A DNA stretch of 64,000 nt from Morganella sibonii (GTDB lineage: Bacteria > Pseudomonadota > Gammaproteobacteria > Enterobacterales > Enterobacteriaceae): the NCBI RefSeq assembly GCF_040560245.1, contig NZ_JAKMWP010000004.1. One strand, given 5' to 3'. Position 1 is the stretch's first letter, and each line of letters opens with the position of its first letter. Of the stretch, positions 25,043 through 37,188 are shown one piece after another. Position numbers and translations under genes: made by a program. The notes under the pieces were generated by a model that had not been told where the DNA came from, did not search any database, and saw only the letters and a list, made by a program, of their open reading frames with translations.

Positions 25043-27856
25043 ATGAGTGACTATAAAAATACCCTGAACCTCCCGGAGACAGGGTTCCCTATGCGCGGGG
25101 ACTTAGCAAAGCGCGAACCTGACATGCTGAAACGCTGGTACAAAGAAGGTCTGTATCAGGCGATCCGTAAAGCCAAAACCGGTAAAAAAACCTTTATCCT
25201 GCATGACGGCCCTCCGTATGCAAACGGCAGCATTCACATTGGTCACTCAGTCAATAAAATTCTCAAAGATATTATTATTAAATCCAAAGGCATGGCCGGT
25301 TTCGATTCCCCGTATATTCCGGGCTGGGACTGCCATGGCTTACCGATTGAACACAAAGTTGAACAGGTAATTGGCAAACCGGGTGATAAAGTCACACCGG
25401 CTGAGTTCCGTGCCGCCTGCCGCGAATACGCAAAAGAGCAGATTGAAGGCCAGAAAGAGGACTTTATCCGTCTGGGCGTGCTGGGTGACTGGGATCATCC
25501 GTACCTGACCATGGACTTCAAAACCGAAGCACACATTATCCGCGCACTGGCAAAAGTGATTGCCAACGGCCATCTGGTCAAAGGGGCGAAACCGGTTCAC
25601 TGGTGTACCTCCTGTGCCTCTTCCCTGGCGGAAGCGGAAGTGGAATATTACGACAAAACCTCTCCGTCCATTGACGTGCGTTTCACTGCCGTTGATGCGG
25701 ATGCGGTTTACAGCAAATTCGGCGTAAGAAATGACGGGCTGCCGGTTTCTCTGGTTATCTGGACCACCACGCCGTGGACCTTACCGGCAAACCGCGCGAT
25801 TTCCCTGAACCCGGAATTTGATTATCAGTTAGTCCGCGTAAACGACGAGCGCCTGATTCTGGCTGCCGATCTGGTGGAAAGCGTGATGAAACGCGCCGGT
25901 ATCACCAGTTGGATCGTGGAAAATGACTGTAAAGGCAGCGACCTGGAACTGCTGCGTTTTAATCATCCGTTTATGGGCTTTGATGTCCCGGCTATCCTCG
26001 GCGATCACGTCACCCTGGATGCGGGTACCGGTGCTGTGCATACCGCACCGGGCCACGGCCCTGACGACTATGTAATCGGTCAGAAATACGGTCTGGAAAC
26101 CGCTAACCCGGTTGGTCCGAACGGCTGTTATGTCAGCGGCACCTATCCGTCACTGGATGGCGTGTTTGTACTGAAAGCCAATGACATCATCCTGGAACTG
26201 CTGAAAGAGAAAGGCGCACTGCTGCACAGCGAAAATATCTCGCACAGCTATCCGTGCTGCTGGCGTCACAAAACGCCGGTCATCTTCCGTGCCACACCGC
26301 AGTGGTTTATCGGGATGGATGTGAACGGCCTGCGTCCGCAGTCTCTGAATGAAATCAAAGGCGTGAAATGGATTCCGGGCTGGGGTGAAGCACGTATCAC
26401 CGCGATGGTGGAAAACCGTCCGGACTGGTGTATCTCCCGTCAGCGTACCTGGGGCACACCGATGTCTCTGTTTGTTCACAAAGAGACTCAGGAGCTGCAT
26501 CCGCGCACGCTGGAACTGATGGAAGCGGTCGCCAAACGTGTGGAAGAGCACGGTATTCAGGCGTGGTGGGATCTCGATCCGCGCGACCTGCTGGGTGATG
26601 ATGCCGATATCTATGAAAAAGTACCGGATACCCTGGATGTCTGGTTTGACTCCGGTTCTACCCATTCTGCGGTAGTGGATGCCCGTCCTGAGTTTCACGG
26701 TAATTCTGCGGATATCTATCTGGAAGGTTCTGACCAGCACCGCGGCTGGTTTATGTCCTCACTGATGCTTTCCACTGCGATGAAAGGCAAAGCGCCGTAC
26801 CGCGAAGTACTGACTCACGGCTTCACCGTGGATGGTCAGGGCCGCAAAATGTCCAAATCGCTGGGCAACACTATCAGTCCGCAGGATGTGATGAACAAAC
26901 TCGGCGCGGATATTCTGCGTCTGTGGGTGGCTTCCACTGACTACTCCGGTGAAATCGCCGTTTCGGATGAAATCCTGAAACGCTCTGCGGATTCTTACCG
27001 CCGTATCCGTAACACCGCGCGTTTCCTGCTGGCTAACCTCAATGGCTTCAATCCGGAAACCGATATGGTGAAACCGGAAGAGATGATTGTGGCAGACCGC
27101 TGGGCTGTCGGCCGTGCGCAGGCTGCACAGGCAGATATCCTGAAGTCCTATGAAGCCTATGATTTCCATGAAGTGGTGCAGCGTCTGATGCAGTTCTGCT
27201 CAGTGGAAATGGGGTCGTTCTATCTGGATATCATCAAAGATCGTCAGTACACCGCGAAAAGCGATGGCCTGGCGCGCCGCAGCTGTCAGACCGCGCTGTT
27301 CCACATCGCGGAAGCACTGGTTCGCTGGATGGCACCAATTATGTCCTTCACCGCAGATGAAATCTGGAATGTGATGCCGGGCAAACGTCCGCAGTACGTC
27401 TTCACCGAAGAGTGGTATGACGGCCTGTTCGGGCTGAATGCACAGGAAAGTATGAATGATGACTACTGGGCAGTCCTGCTGGCAGTACGTGGTGAAGTTA
27501 ACAAGGTACTGGAACAGGCCCGTGCTGATAAACTGATCGGCGGCTCGCTGGAAGCAGCCGTTACCCTGTATGCGGATGATGCCCTGGCGGCACAGCTGAA
27601 CACCCTGGGTAATGAACTGCGTTTTGTACTGCTGACCTCTCAGGCTGATGTGAAACCACTGTCTGCGGCACCGGAAAGTGCGGTAAACAGTGAGCTGGCC
27701 GGCCTGCGTATCGGCTTCGGCAAAGCGGAAGGCAGTAAGTGTCCGCGTTGCTGGCATTATACGACTGACATCGGTCAGGACAGTGAACATCCTGAACTGT
27801 GCGGCCGCTGTGTGACTAACGTAGCCGGAAACGGTGAAGAACGTAAGTTTGCCTGA
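25043..27856 (+). CDS. ileS: Isoleucyl-tRNA synthetase
   Basis: A 937-residue class I synthetase (E. coli 938). The HIGH motif is in PPYANGSIHIGHS near residue 60, and KMSKS is in GRKMSKSLGN near residue 602. The editing CP1 domain lies between them, and the C-terminal zinc site is built from CPRCW and CGRC near residues 900-925. It charges tRNA-Ile and edits valine. The sequence is the bacterial IleS1 type, usually mupirocin-sensitive; this is inference. It is followed by lspA after 3 bp, suggesting coupling. Confidence 0.98.
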   Translation: MSDYKNTLNLPETGFPMRGDLAKREPDMLKRWYKEGLYQAIRKAKTGKKTFILHDGPPYANGSIHIGHSVNKILKDIIIKSKGMAGFDSPYIPGWDCHGLPIEHKVEQVIGKPGDKVTPAEFRAACREYAKEQIEGQKEDFIRLGVLGDWDHPYLTMDFKTEAHIIRALAKVIANGHLVKGAKPVHWCTSCASSLAEAEVEYYDKTSPSIDVRFTAVDADAVYSKFGVRNDGLPVSLVIWTTTPWTLPANRAISLNPEFDYQLVRVNDERLILAADLVESVMKRAGITSWIVENDCKGSDLELLRFNHPFMGFDVPAILGDHVTLDAGTGAVHTAPGHGPDDYVIGQKYGLETANPVGPNGCYVSGTYPSLDGVFVLKANDIILELLKEKGALLHSENISHSYPCCWRHKTPVIFRATPQWFIGMDVNGLRPQSLNEIKGVKWIPGWGEARITAMVENRPDWCISRQRTWGTPMSLFVHKETQELHPRTLELMEAVAKRVEEHGIQAWWDLDPRDLLGDDADIYEKVPDTLDVWFDSGSTHSAVVDARPEFHGNSADIYLEGSDQHRGWFMSSLMLSTAMKGKAPYREVLTHGFTVDGQGRKMSKSLGNTISPQDVMNKLGADILRLWVASTDYSGEIAVSDEILKRSADSYRRIRNTARFLLANLNGFNPETDMVKPEEMIVADRWAVGRAQAAQADILKSYEAYDFHEVVQRLMQFCSVEMGSFYLDIIKDRQYTAKSDGLARRSCQTALFHIAEALVRWMAPIMSFTADEIWNVMPGKRPQYVFTEEWYDGLFGLNAQESMNDDYWAVLLAVRGEVNKVLEQARADKLIGGSLEAAVTLYADDALAAQLNTLGNELRFVLLTSQADVKPLSAAPESAVNSELAGLRIGFGKAEGSKCPRCWHYTTDIGQDSEHPELCGRCVTNVAGNGEERKFA

Positions 27857-27859
27857 TAA

Positions 27860-28381
27860 ATGAAAAAACCACTGTGTTCGACCGGATTACGCTGGCTGTG
27901 GCTGGCGGTCCTGGTACTGGTACTGGATGCTATTTCAAAGCAGCTGATTTTAGCGAATTACGGGCTGCATGAATCCACATCCCTGATGCCGTACTTTAAT
28001 CTGACCTATGTGCGGAATTACGGTGCCGCATTCAGCTTCCTCGCATCTCAGGGCGGCTGGCAGCGCTGGTTCTTCACAGCGGTGGCTATCGGTATCTCCG
28101 TGACATTATTAGTGATGATGTACCGCACCAGTGCGCGCAACAAACTCAGCAATATTGCCTATGCACTGATTATCGGCGGGGCGATCGGCAATCTGCTCGA
28201 TCGCCTGATGCACGGCTTTGTGGTGGATTACATCGACTTCTATGTCGGTGACTGGCACTGGCCGACGTTCAACCTGGCGGACAGCTGGATCATCATCGGG
28301 GCGGGGCTTATCATTATTGAAAGCTTTATCCCTGACGGTAAGAAAGGCGACAAACCAGAGAACAAAACATCATCAGACTGA
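27860..28381 (+). CDS. lspA: Lipoprotein signal peptidase (signal peptidase II)
   Basis: A 173-residue inner-membrane aspartyl protease with four membrane helices. The catalytic aspartates D114 (NLLDRL) and D141 (FNLADSW) match the E. coli positions. It removes the signal peptide from diacylglyceryl-modified prolipoproteins and is the target of globomycin. It begins 3 bp after ileS. A strong terminator at 28391-28416 follows, which separates it from fkpB. Confidence 0.97.
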   Translation: MKKPLCSTGLRWLWLAVLVLVLDAISKQLILANYGLHESTSLMPYFNLTYVRNYGAAFSFLASQGGWQRWFFTAVAIGISVTLLVMMYRTSARNKLSNIAYALIIGGAIGNLLDRLMHGFVVDYIDFYVGDWHWPTFNLADSWIIIGAGLIIIESFIPDGKKGDKPENKTSSD

Positions 28382-28390
28382 TGACCCGAA

Positions 28391-28416
28391 TATCCGCCGC
28401 CAGGCGGATATTTTTT
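28391..28416 (+). terminator. Terminator after lspA
   Basis: An 8-bp stem, TATCCGCC / GGCGGATA with a GCCA loop, is followed by six T, 9 bp after the lspA stop and 25 bp before fkpB. It splits the E. coli-type ribF-ileS-lspA-fkpB-ispH operon. Confidence 0.85.
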
Positions 28417-28441
28417 ATCTGATACAGAGAGTAATAATCAC

Positions 28442-28873
28442 ATGCAGGTTGCAGAACATCACAGCGTATTACTGGATTACACCCTGAAACTGTCTGACGG
28501 CTCGGTGGCGGATTCCACTGACGCGCAGGGCAAACCGGCACTGTTCCGTCTCGGTGACGGCAGTTTGTCAGCGGCGCTGGAGCAGCAATTACTCGGTTTA
28601 TCTGCCGGAGATAAAAAAACCTTCACACTGCCCGGTGAGGCGGTTTTCGGTAAGCCGAGCCCGGATCTGATTCAGTTTTTCTCCGCCTCCGATTTCCTGG
28701 AAGCCGGTTTACCGGAAACCGGCACGATCATGCTGTTTACTGCAATGAACGGCAGCGAAATGCCGGGAATTATCAAATCTGTCACAGAGGACTCCGTCGA
28801 AGTGGATTTTAACCATCCGTTATGCGGGCAGGATGTGACGTTTGATATCAGCGTCCGTGACGTCACTGCCTGA
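28442..28873 (+). CDS. fkpB: FKBP-type peptidyl-prolyl isomerase FkpB (SlpA)
   Basis: A 143-residue SlyD/SlpA-type FKBP (E. coli 149). It holds the N-terminal FKBP half (VLLDYTLKLSDGSVADST), the inserted IF chaperone flap, and the C-terminal VDFNHPLCGQDVTFDISV. It catalyses cis-trans isomerisation of prolyl bonds and has chaperone activity in the cytosol. It lies between lspA and ispH as in E. coli. Because of the terminator upstream it may need its own promoter or read-through. Confidence 0.95.
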   Translation: MQVAEHHSVLLDYTLKLSDGSVADSTDAQGKPALFRLGDGSLSAALEQQLLGLSAGDKKTFTLPGEAVFGKPSPDLIQFFSASDFLEAGLPETGTIMLFTAMNGSEMPGIIKSVTEDSVEVDFNHPLCGQDVTFDISVRDVTA

Positions 28874-28985
28874 TACACAGAGCAATAATTAGCATTACGG
28901 TCCGGGGGACGGCTCTGGTATAGTAGCGCGCAAATGTTGAATTTTTGTTTTACTGCCCGTCCGGGCGATGGTTTGGAGGCTGAAC

Positions 28986-29936
28986 GTGCGTATTTTACTG
29001 GCTAACCCGCGGGGGTTCTGTGCAGGTGTTGACCGGGCAATCAGTATTGTGGAGCGGGCGCTGGAGTTATACGGTGCGCCTATCTACGTCCGCCATGAAG
29101 TCGTGCACAACCGCTATGTGGTCAATGATCTGCGTGAGCGCGGTGCGATTTTCATTGAGGAAATTTCGGAAGTGCCGGATAACGCCATTCTGATCTTCTC
29201 CGCTCACGGTGTCTCGCAGGCGATCCGTCAGGAAGCACGTTCCCGCAATCTCACTATGCTGTTTGATGCCACCTGTCCGCTGGTCACCAAAGTGCATATG
29301 GAAGTGGCCCGCGCCAGCCGCAAAGGTAAAGAAGCCATTCTGATCGGTCACGCCGGGCATCCGGAAGTGGAAGGGACGATGGGGCAGTACAGCAACCCGG
29401 AAGGCGGTATGTATCTGGTGGAATCCCCGGAGGATGTGTGGAAGCTGAAAGTCAAAGATGAGGAAAATCTCAGCTTTATGACGCAAACCACACTGTCTGT
29501 TGATGATACATCGGAAGTTATTGATGCGCTGAATGCCCGTTTCCCGAAAATCATCGGCCCGCGTAAAGATGATATCTGTTATGCCACGACTAACCGTCAG
29601 GAAGCGGTACGCGACCTGGCCGGTCAGGCGGATCTGGTGCTGGTGGTCGGCTCTAAAAACTCATCCAACTCCAACCGGCTGGCGGAACTGGCGCAGCGGG
29701 TCGGAAAACCCTCTTATCTGATTGATTCCGCGGATGACATCAATCCCGTCTGGCTGCGTGATGTTGATACTATCGGCCTGACAGCCGGGGCATCCGCGCC
29801 GGATGTGCTGGTGCAGCAGGTGATCAGCCGTCTTCAGGAACTGGGGGCGGATGAGATCAGCCAGCTCGAAGGGCGTGAGGAAAATATTATCTTTGAGGTC
29901 CCGAAAGAGTTACGGGTGGATATCAAAGAGGTCTGA
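28986..29936 (+). CDS. ispH: 4-hydroxy-3-methylbut-2-enyl diphosphate reductase
   Basis: A 316-residue iron-sulfur enzyme that makes IPP and DMAPP in the last step of the MEP isoprenoid pathway. The three cluster cysteines are C12 (NPRGFCAGVD), C97 (DATCPLV) and C198 (DDICYATTNRQ). I chose GTG at 28986, with GGAGG 6 nt upstream, giving the E. coli length and N-terminus. The ATG at 28968 lies upstream of that ribosome site and is rejected. It has its own terminator at 29945-29971. Confidence 0.97.
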   Translation: MRILLANPRGFCAGVDRAISIVERALELYGAPIYVRHEVVHNRYVVNDLRERGAIFIEEISEVPDNAILIFSAHGVSQAIRQEARSRNLTMLFDATCPLVTKVHMEVARASRKGKEAILIGHAGHPEVEGTMGQYSNPEGGMYLVESPEDVWKLKVKDEENLSFMTQTTLSVDDTSEVIDALNARFPKIIGPRKDDICYATTNRQEAVRDLAGQADLVLVVGSKNSSNSNRLAELAQRVGKPSYLIDSADDINPVWLRDVDTIGLTAGASAPDVLVQQVISRLQELGADEISQLEGREENIIFEVPKELRVDIKEV

Positions 29937-29944
29937 TACAGAAA

Positions 29945-29971
29945 AGCAGAACAGAGGTTCTGCTTTTTTTT
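29945..29971 (+). terminator. Terminator of ispH
   Basis: AGCAGAAC-AGAG-GTTCTGCT is followed by a run of T, 8 bp after the ispH stop. Confidence 0.9.
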
Positions 29972-30113
29972 GTCTGCTGCCCGGCGAATACAGTTTTACT
30001 GATAATCCGCGGGCTGTATTGTGATTTTCTGATGATAACGGCGGGTAACTGGTAATCCGGCCGGACAGCCGTTAATCTGCTGACATACAGACAGAAAACT
30101 GAGGATAACAAAT

Positions 30114-30929
30114 ATGAGTAAGTTACGGCTCGCGGTAGCGGGTGCCGGTGGCCGCATGGGACGCCAGCTGATTCAGGCAATTGCACAGAATGATGATGTG
30201 GTGCTGGGTGCGGCATTTGAACGCGAAGGCTCCTCACTCACCGGGACCGATGCCGGTGAACTGGCTGGTATTGGCCGTAATGGCGTGCTCCTGACGGCTG
30301 ACCTGAACAGTGAGAAAGATAATTTTGATATCCTGATTGATTTCACCCGCCCGGAAGGCACGCTGACACACCTGGCGTACTGTACCGCTAACGGCAAGGG
30401 AATGATTATCGGTACCACCGGTTTTGATGACGCCGGAAAAGCCGCTATTGCACAGGCCGCACAACACATTCCTGTGGTTTTTGCGGCGAATTTCAGTGTT
30501 GGTGTCAATCTGGTGCTGAAACTGCTGGAAAAGGCCGCCAAAGTCATGGGCGACTATACTGATATTGAAATTATTGAAGCGCACCATCGTCACAAAGTGG
30601 ATGCTCCGTCCGGAACAGCGCTGGCGATGGGAGAATCCATTGCCGGGGCGCTGGGGCGTGACCTGAAGGATTGCGCGGTTTACAGCCGTGAAGGTTACAC
30701 CGGCGAACGGGAGCGGAATACTATCGGATTTGCCACTGTACGCGCCGGAGATATTGTGGGTGAGCACACCGCGATGTTTGCGGATATCGGCGAACGTGTT
30801 GAAATCAGTCACAAGGCTTCAAGCCGGATGACATTTGCAAATGGTGCCGTTAAGGCAGCGATATGGCTGAGTGATAAAAATAACGGTTTATTCACCATGA
30901 AGGATGTGCTTGATCTGGAAAATTTATAA
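30114..30929 (+). CDS. dapB: 4-hydroxy-tetrahydrodipicolinate reductase
   Basis: A 271-residue enzyme (E. coli DapB 273) that reduces hydroxy-tetrahydrodipicolinate with NAD(P)H in diaminopimelate and lysine synthesis. The nucleotide-binding loop GAGGRMGRQL is at the N-terminus, and the substrate motif HHRHKVDAPSGTAL lies near residue 160. GAGGATAACAAAT precedes the ATG. It is a single gene between ispH and carA as in E. coli. Together with thrA it draws on the aspartate pathway. Confidence 0.96.
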   Translation: MSKLRLAVAGAGGRMGRQLIQAIAQNDDVVLGAAFEREGSSLTGTDAGELAGIGRNGVLLTADLNSEKDNFDILIDFTRPEGTLTHLAYCTANGKGMIIGTTGFDDAGKAAIAQAAQHIPVVFAANFSVGVNLVLKLLEKAAKVMGDYTDIEIIEAHHRHKVDAPSGTALAMGESIAGALGRDLKDCAVYSREGYTGERERNTIGFATVRAGDIVGEHTAMFADIGERVEISHKASSRMTFANGAVKAAIWLSDKNNGLFTMKDVLDLENL

Positions 30930-30955
30930 TAAAATATAAATTATAACAGGATGAT

Positions 30956-30988
30956 AAAGCAGTGGTATTTTTGGTTATCACTGCTTTT
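30956..30988 (+). terminator. Probable terminator of dapB
   Basis: AAAGCAGTG (30956-30964) and CACTGCTTT (30979-30987) form a 9-bp stem ending in four T, 27 bp after the dapB stop. The loop is 14 nt and the T tract short. Confidence 0.6.
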
Positions 30989-31224
30989 GGTTCTGTTTTC
31001 TCTGTTTTTTATCAATAATTGTTGTTTGTAAGTATCATCATCTGTTTCCAGCGCTTTTTTATCTCTGTTTTTGCCTTTCTCATCCCTTTTTCCGGTTGTG
31101 AGCCTTTTTTTCAGTAATCTCATCATAAATTCAGCATAAATCTGATAATGAAGATGTTTTATCGCTGTCTTCCTGACTGTTTTGATCGTGATGAGTAAAA
31201 AAATATAAAAAAGTCGATTTTTTC
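30989..31224. other. AT-rich region upstream of carA
   Basis: Together with the carA control elements this makes a 435-bp gap after dapB. It is AT-rich and contains no credible gene. In E. coli the equivalent region binds several regulators of the pyrimidine-responsive promoter, which I cannot resolve here by eye. Confidence 0.5.
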
Positions 31225-31253
31225 TGGACAACTGCCCGTTCGATCTTTAGAAT
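31225..31253 (+). promoter_or_regulatory. Candidate carAB promoter P1
   Basis: TGGACA (31225-31230) and TAGAAT (31248-31253) are separated by 17 bp and followed by GCGCCGC, resembling the upstream, pyrimidine-controlled promoter of E. coli carAB. It lies about 110 bp before the carA start. Confidence 0.6.
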
Positions 31254-31314
31254 GCGCCGCAATTTGTCAAAAATTGGTTAAATTTTTATTTTGGCATTGC
31301 TTTATAGCCCCAAT

Positions 31315-31332
31315 TCTGAATTAATATGCACT
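31315..31332 (+). promoter_or_regulatory. ARG box 1 of carAB
   Basis: TCTGAATTAATATGCACT matches the ArgR consensus TGAAT-WWWW-ATTCA with one mismatch and is nearly the same as the E. coli carAB site. It forms a pair with the box at 31336-31353, separated by 3 bp, the standard spacing for hexameric ArgR. Confidence 0.8.
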
Positions 31333-31335
31333 AAT

Positions 31336-31353
31336 TGTGATTTATTATTCCTC
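31336..31353 (+). promoter_or_regulatory. ARG box 2 of carAB
   Basis: The core TGATTTATTATTCC is a weaker match to the ARG box, placed 21 bp centre to centre from box 1 and overlapping the region just before the ribosome site. The pair should mediate arginine repression of the downstream carAB promoter. Confidence 0.65.
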
Positions 31354-31364
31354 CGGAGGGTGTT

Positions 31365-32504
31365 GTGTTTAAGTCAGCAATCCTGGTTCTGCAAGACGGA
31401 ACCACATTTCACGGACGCGCCATCGGCGCAGAGGGTGCCGTTACCGGCGAAGTTGTTTTTAATACCTCGATGACGGGGTATCAGGAAATTCTCACCGACC
31501 CCTCTTATTCCCGCCAGATAGTCACTCTCACTTATCCCCATATTGGTAATACCGGCACTAACAGTGCTGATGAAGAATCCCCGGATGTGTATGCGCAAGG
31601 CCTCGTTATCCGTGACCTGCCGCTGACCACCAGTAATTTCCGCAGTGAAGAAAGCCTCTCTGAATACCTGAAACGCCGCAACGTCGTGGCAATCGCCGAT
31701 ATTGATACCCGCAAACTGACCCGCTTACTGCGCGAGAAAGGCGCTCAGAACGGCTGTATCATTGCCGGTGAACATCCGGATGCGGCACTGGCGCTGAAAA
31801 ATGCACAGAGCTTCAGCGGGCTGAACGGCCTGGATCTGGCGAAAGAAGTGACAACCGCACAGCCATACAGCTGGACACAGGGTTCATGGACACTGGACGG
31901 CGGCTTACCGGCGGATAAAACAGCAGAAGAACTGCCATTCCATGTAGTGGCGTATGACTTCGGTGCCAAGCGCAATATCCTGCGCATGCTGGTTGATCGC
32001 GGCTGCCGCCTGACCGTTGTACCGGCGCAGACTCCGGCGGAAGACGTACTGAAAATGGCCCCGGACGGTATTTTTCTCTCCAATGGCCCGGGTGACCCGG
32101 CACCGTGTGATTATGCGATTGAGGCTATCACCCGCTTCCTGGAAACCGGTATCCCGCTGTTCGGTATCTGCCTGGGGCACCAGTTACTGGCGCTTGCCAG
32201 CGGTGCAAAGACTATAAAAATGAAATTTGGTCACCACGGCGGCAACCATCCGGTCAAAGATATTGAAAATAATGTGGTGATGATTACCGCGCAGAACCAC
32301 GGTTTTGCGGTGGATGAAGCGACGCTGCCGGCCACACTGCGCGTCACGCATAAATCACTGTTTGACGGCACATTGCAGGGGATTCACCGCAATGATAAAC
32401 CCGCATTCAGCTTCCAGGGTCACCCCGAAGCCAGCCCGGGCCCGCACGACGCCGCCCCGCTGTTCGACCACTTTATTGAACTGATGAAAAACGCCCGTCA
32501 CTAA
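31365..32504 (+). CDS. carA: Carbamoyl phosphate synthase, small subunit
   Basis: A 379-residue glutaminase subunit (E. coli 382). The C-terminal class I amidotransferase domain has the nucleophile Cys in FGICLGHQ near residue 270 and the catalytic His/Glu in GHPEASPGPHD near residue 353. It releases ammonia from glutamine for CarB. The start is GTG at 31365 with GGAGGG just upstream; E. coli uses TTG at the same point. It is first in carAB, under paired ARG boxes. Confidence 0.97.
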   Translation: MFKSAILVLQDGTTFHGRAIGAEGAVTGEVVFNTSMTGYQEILTDPSYSRQIVTLTYPHIGNTGTNSADEESPDVYAQGLVIRDLPLTTSNFRSEESLSEYLKRRNVVAIADIDTRKLTRLLREKGAQNGCIIAGEHPDAALALKNAQSFSGLNGLDLAKEVTTAQPYSWTQGSWTLDGGLPADKTAEELPFHVVAYDFGAKRNILRMLVDRGCRLTVVPAQTPAEDVLKMAPDGIFLSNGPGDPAPCDYAIEAITRFLETGIPLFGICLGHQLLALASGAKTIKMKFGHHGGNHPVKDIENNVVMITAQNHGFAVDEATLPATLRVTHKSLFDGTLQGIHRNDKPAFSFQGHPEASPGPHDAAPLFDHFIELMKNARH

Positions 32505-32519
32505 TCAGGAGCAAAGAAA

Positions 32520-35747
<3,228 letters not shown>

Positions 35748-35763
35748 GGTTATTAATTAATAT

Positions 35764-35790
35764 AAAAAATCCGCTGCGGCGGATTTTTTT
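35764..35790 (+). terminator. Terminator of carAB
   Basis: AATCCGC-TGCG-GCGGATT is flanked by A and a long T run, 21 bp past the carB stop. Confidence 0.9.
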
Positions 35791-35949
35791 ATCTTTATAT
35801 AAGTGAGAATTAAAAATAAATTAAATTATAATAATATCTTAATTATATTTTTTGCTTTTTTTTGTGTTTACTTTTCGTTTATTCTTTTTCCTGATGGTTG
35901 CCAGTATATTTTCGGAAGATTAAATTTTTAACGGATATCAGGATAACCC

Positions 35950-37188
35950 ATGAAAAAAAGCATATTAGCCTTAATTATTTCACCTTTATTTATTCATTCA
36001 GCAAATGCAAATATGAAGCCATTTACAGAGGTTACGCCTCATGGTTTTGGTTCAGGAACTTTATTTGAATTCGCTGAGAAAAAAACAGACGGTGACCGTG
36101 CAGTTGGTGTCTCTGAAATAGAGCAGGTTACAACAGGCCTGGGCCAATTTATTTTAGAGAACTATGAGTATGTAGATGATGTTCGCAAAGATTCGTCGAA
36201 GAAAGCGGCAGAACAGGATGGCAGAATAGCTCAGGTACATCAGACAGTGACTGATACCAGCGGACGGGTTAATACATTAGAAAAGAAGACTGAGTTTTTA
36301 GAAAATAAAACGCAGGCGATGGATGCTCAATTAGATATCACAGCCAGAAAAGCGGAGCATAATAATACACTTATCGGTACATTTCCCGGGATGATAAAAC
36401 AGGAAATTGAAACTCAGCAGAATTATGTTAACGGGCAGATTACTTCATTAAGAAGCCAAATTTATTCAAATGAGTACGCTGTCCGACAGGAACAGGAACA
36501 TGCGGATTCAGCAAAAGTAGTCACCCGGCTGCTGCTTGATGCAACCGACGGCCTGGAAACCGACGTTGATAAACTGAAAAATAAAGTTCTTGCCGTGGAG
36601 CTACAGGCGGGTTTTGCAAAAGATTCAGCGTATACCAGTGAGAAAGATATCCGCGAAAACAAGAATCAACTTAGCACTCAGTCCCGGGATATCGCAAAAA
36701 ACAAAAAATTGCTCGAATCCGCCAAAGTCGTGACTACCGTTCTTGCTGATGCAACCTTAGCGCTGGAAGGCGATGTGGATAAACTGAATACCCGTATCAG
36801 CAATGCATCAAAAAAAATAAATACCACCACAAATATTGCCAATCAAAACACACGGGATATTGCTCAGCAGAAAGTGAAAGTTGAGAAAAATACACTCGAT
36901 ATCCTGAAAAACCGCCAGGATCTGCGTTCACTGGAAAACGATTTACGTGAAACCAACGAGCGCCTTGATAACGGTCTGGCGGCCAATGCGGCGCTGAATG
37001 GCTTATTCCAGCCGTATGGTGTCGGCAAACTGAATATCACTGCGGCTGTGGGCGGATACCAGTCCACTCAGGCTGTGGCAGTGGGAACCGGTTACCGGTT
37101 CAACGAGAACATCGCCGTGAAGACCGGTATGGCATACACCGGTTCGAACGATGTGATGTACAACATGGCAGTTAACCTTGAGTGGTAA
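35950..37188 (+). CDS. Small trimeric autotransporter with YadA-type anchor
   Basis: A 412-residue secreted protein. The signal peptide ends near Ala20-Asn21. Residues about 60-345 are rich in heptad-like Lys/Glu/Asp/Gln segments, as in a trimeric coiled-coil stalk. Residues about 342-412 form the YadA C-terminal membrane anchor (LNITAAVGGYQSTQAVAVGTGY and a final MAVNLEW). Three chains would build one 12-stranded barrel. I see no typical YadA-like head repeats, so it is compact. A segment starting SAKVVT recurs at residues 187 and 257, a 70-residue period. The gene is AT-richer than its neighbours and lies at the junction of two backbone blocks, which suggests transfer. Adhesion is inferred from family. 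Confidence 0.88.
   Translation: MKKSILALIISPLFIHSANANMKPFTEVTPHGFGSGTLFEFAEKKTDGDRAVGVSEIEQVTTGLGQFILENYEYVDDVRKDSSKKAAEQDGRIAQVHQTVTDTSGRVNTLEKKTEFLENKTQAMDAQLDITARKAEHNNTLIGTFPGMIKQEIETQQNYVNGQITSLRSQIYSNEYAVRQEQEHADSAKVVTRLLLDATDGLETDVDKLKNKVLAVELQAGFAKDSAYTSEKDIRENKNQLSTQSRDIAKNKKLLESAKVVTTVLADATLALEGDVDKLNTRISNASKKINTTTNIANQNTRDIAQQKVKVEKNTLDILKNRQDLRSLENDLRETNERLDNGLAANAALNGLFQPYGVGKLNITAAVGGYQSTQAVAVGTGYRFNENIAVKTGMAYTGSNDVMYNMAVNLEW
36508..36588 (+). repeat. Internal repeat copy 1 in the autotransporter stalk
   Basis: It encodes SAKVVTRLLLDATDGLETDV and the following DKL segment (residues 187-213). The same pattern returns 210 bp later at 36718-36798 with about 60 percent residue identity, showing duplication of a 70-residue stalk module. 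Confidence 0.75.
36718..36798 (+). repeat. Internal repeat copy 2 in the autotransporter stalk
   Basis: It encodes SAKVVTTVLADATLALEGDV and the following DKL segment (residues 257-283), matching the copy at 36508-36588 with a 70-residue offset. Confidence 0.75.
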
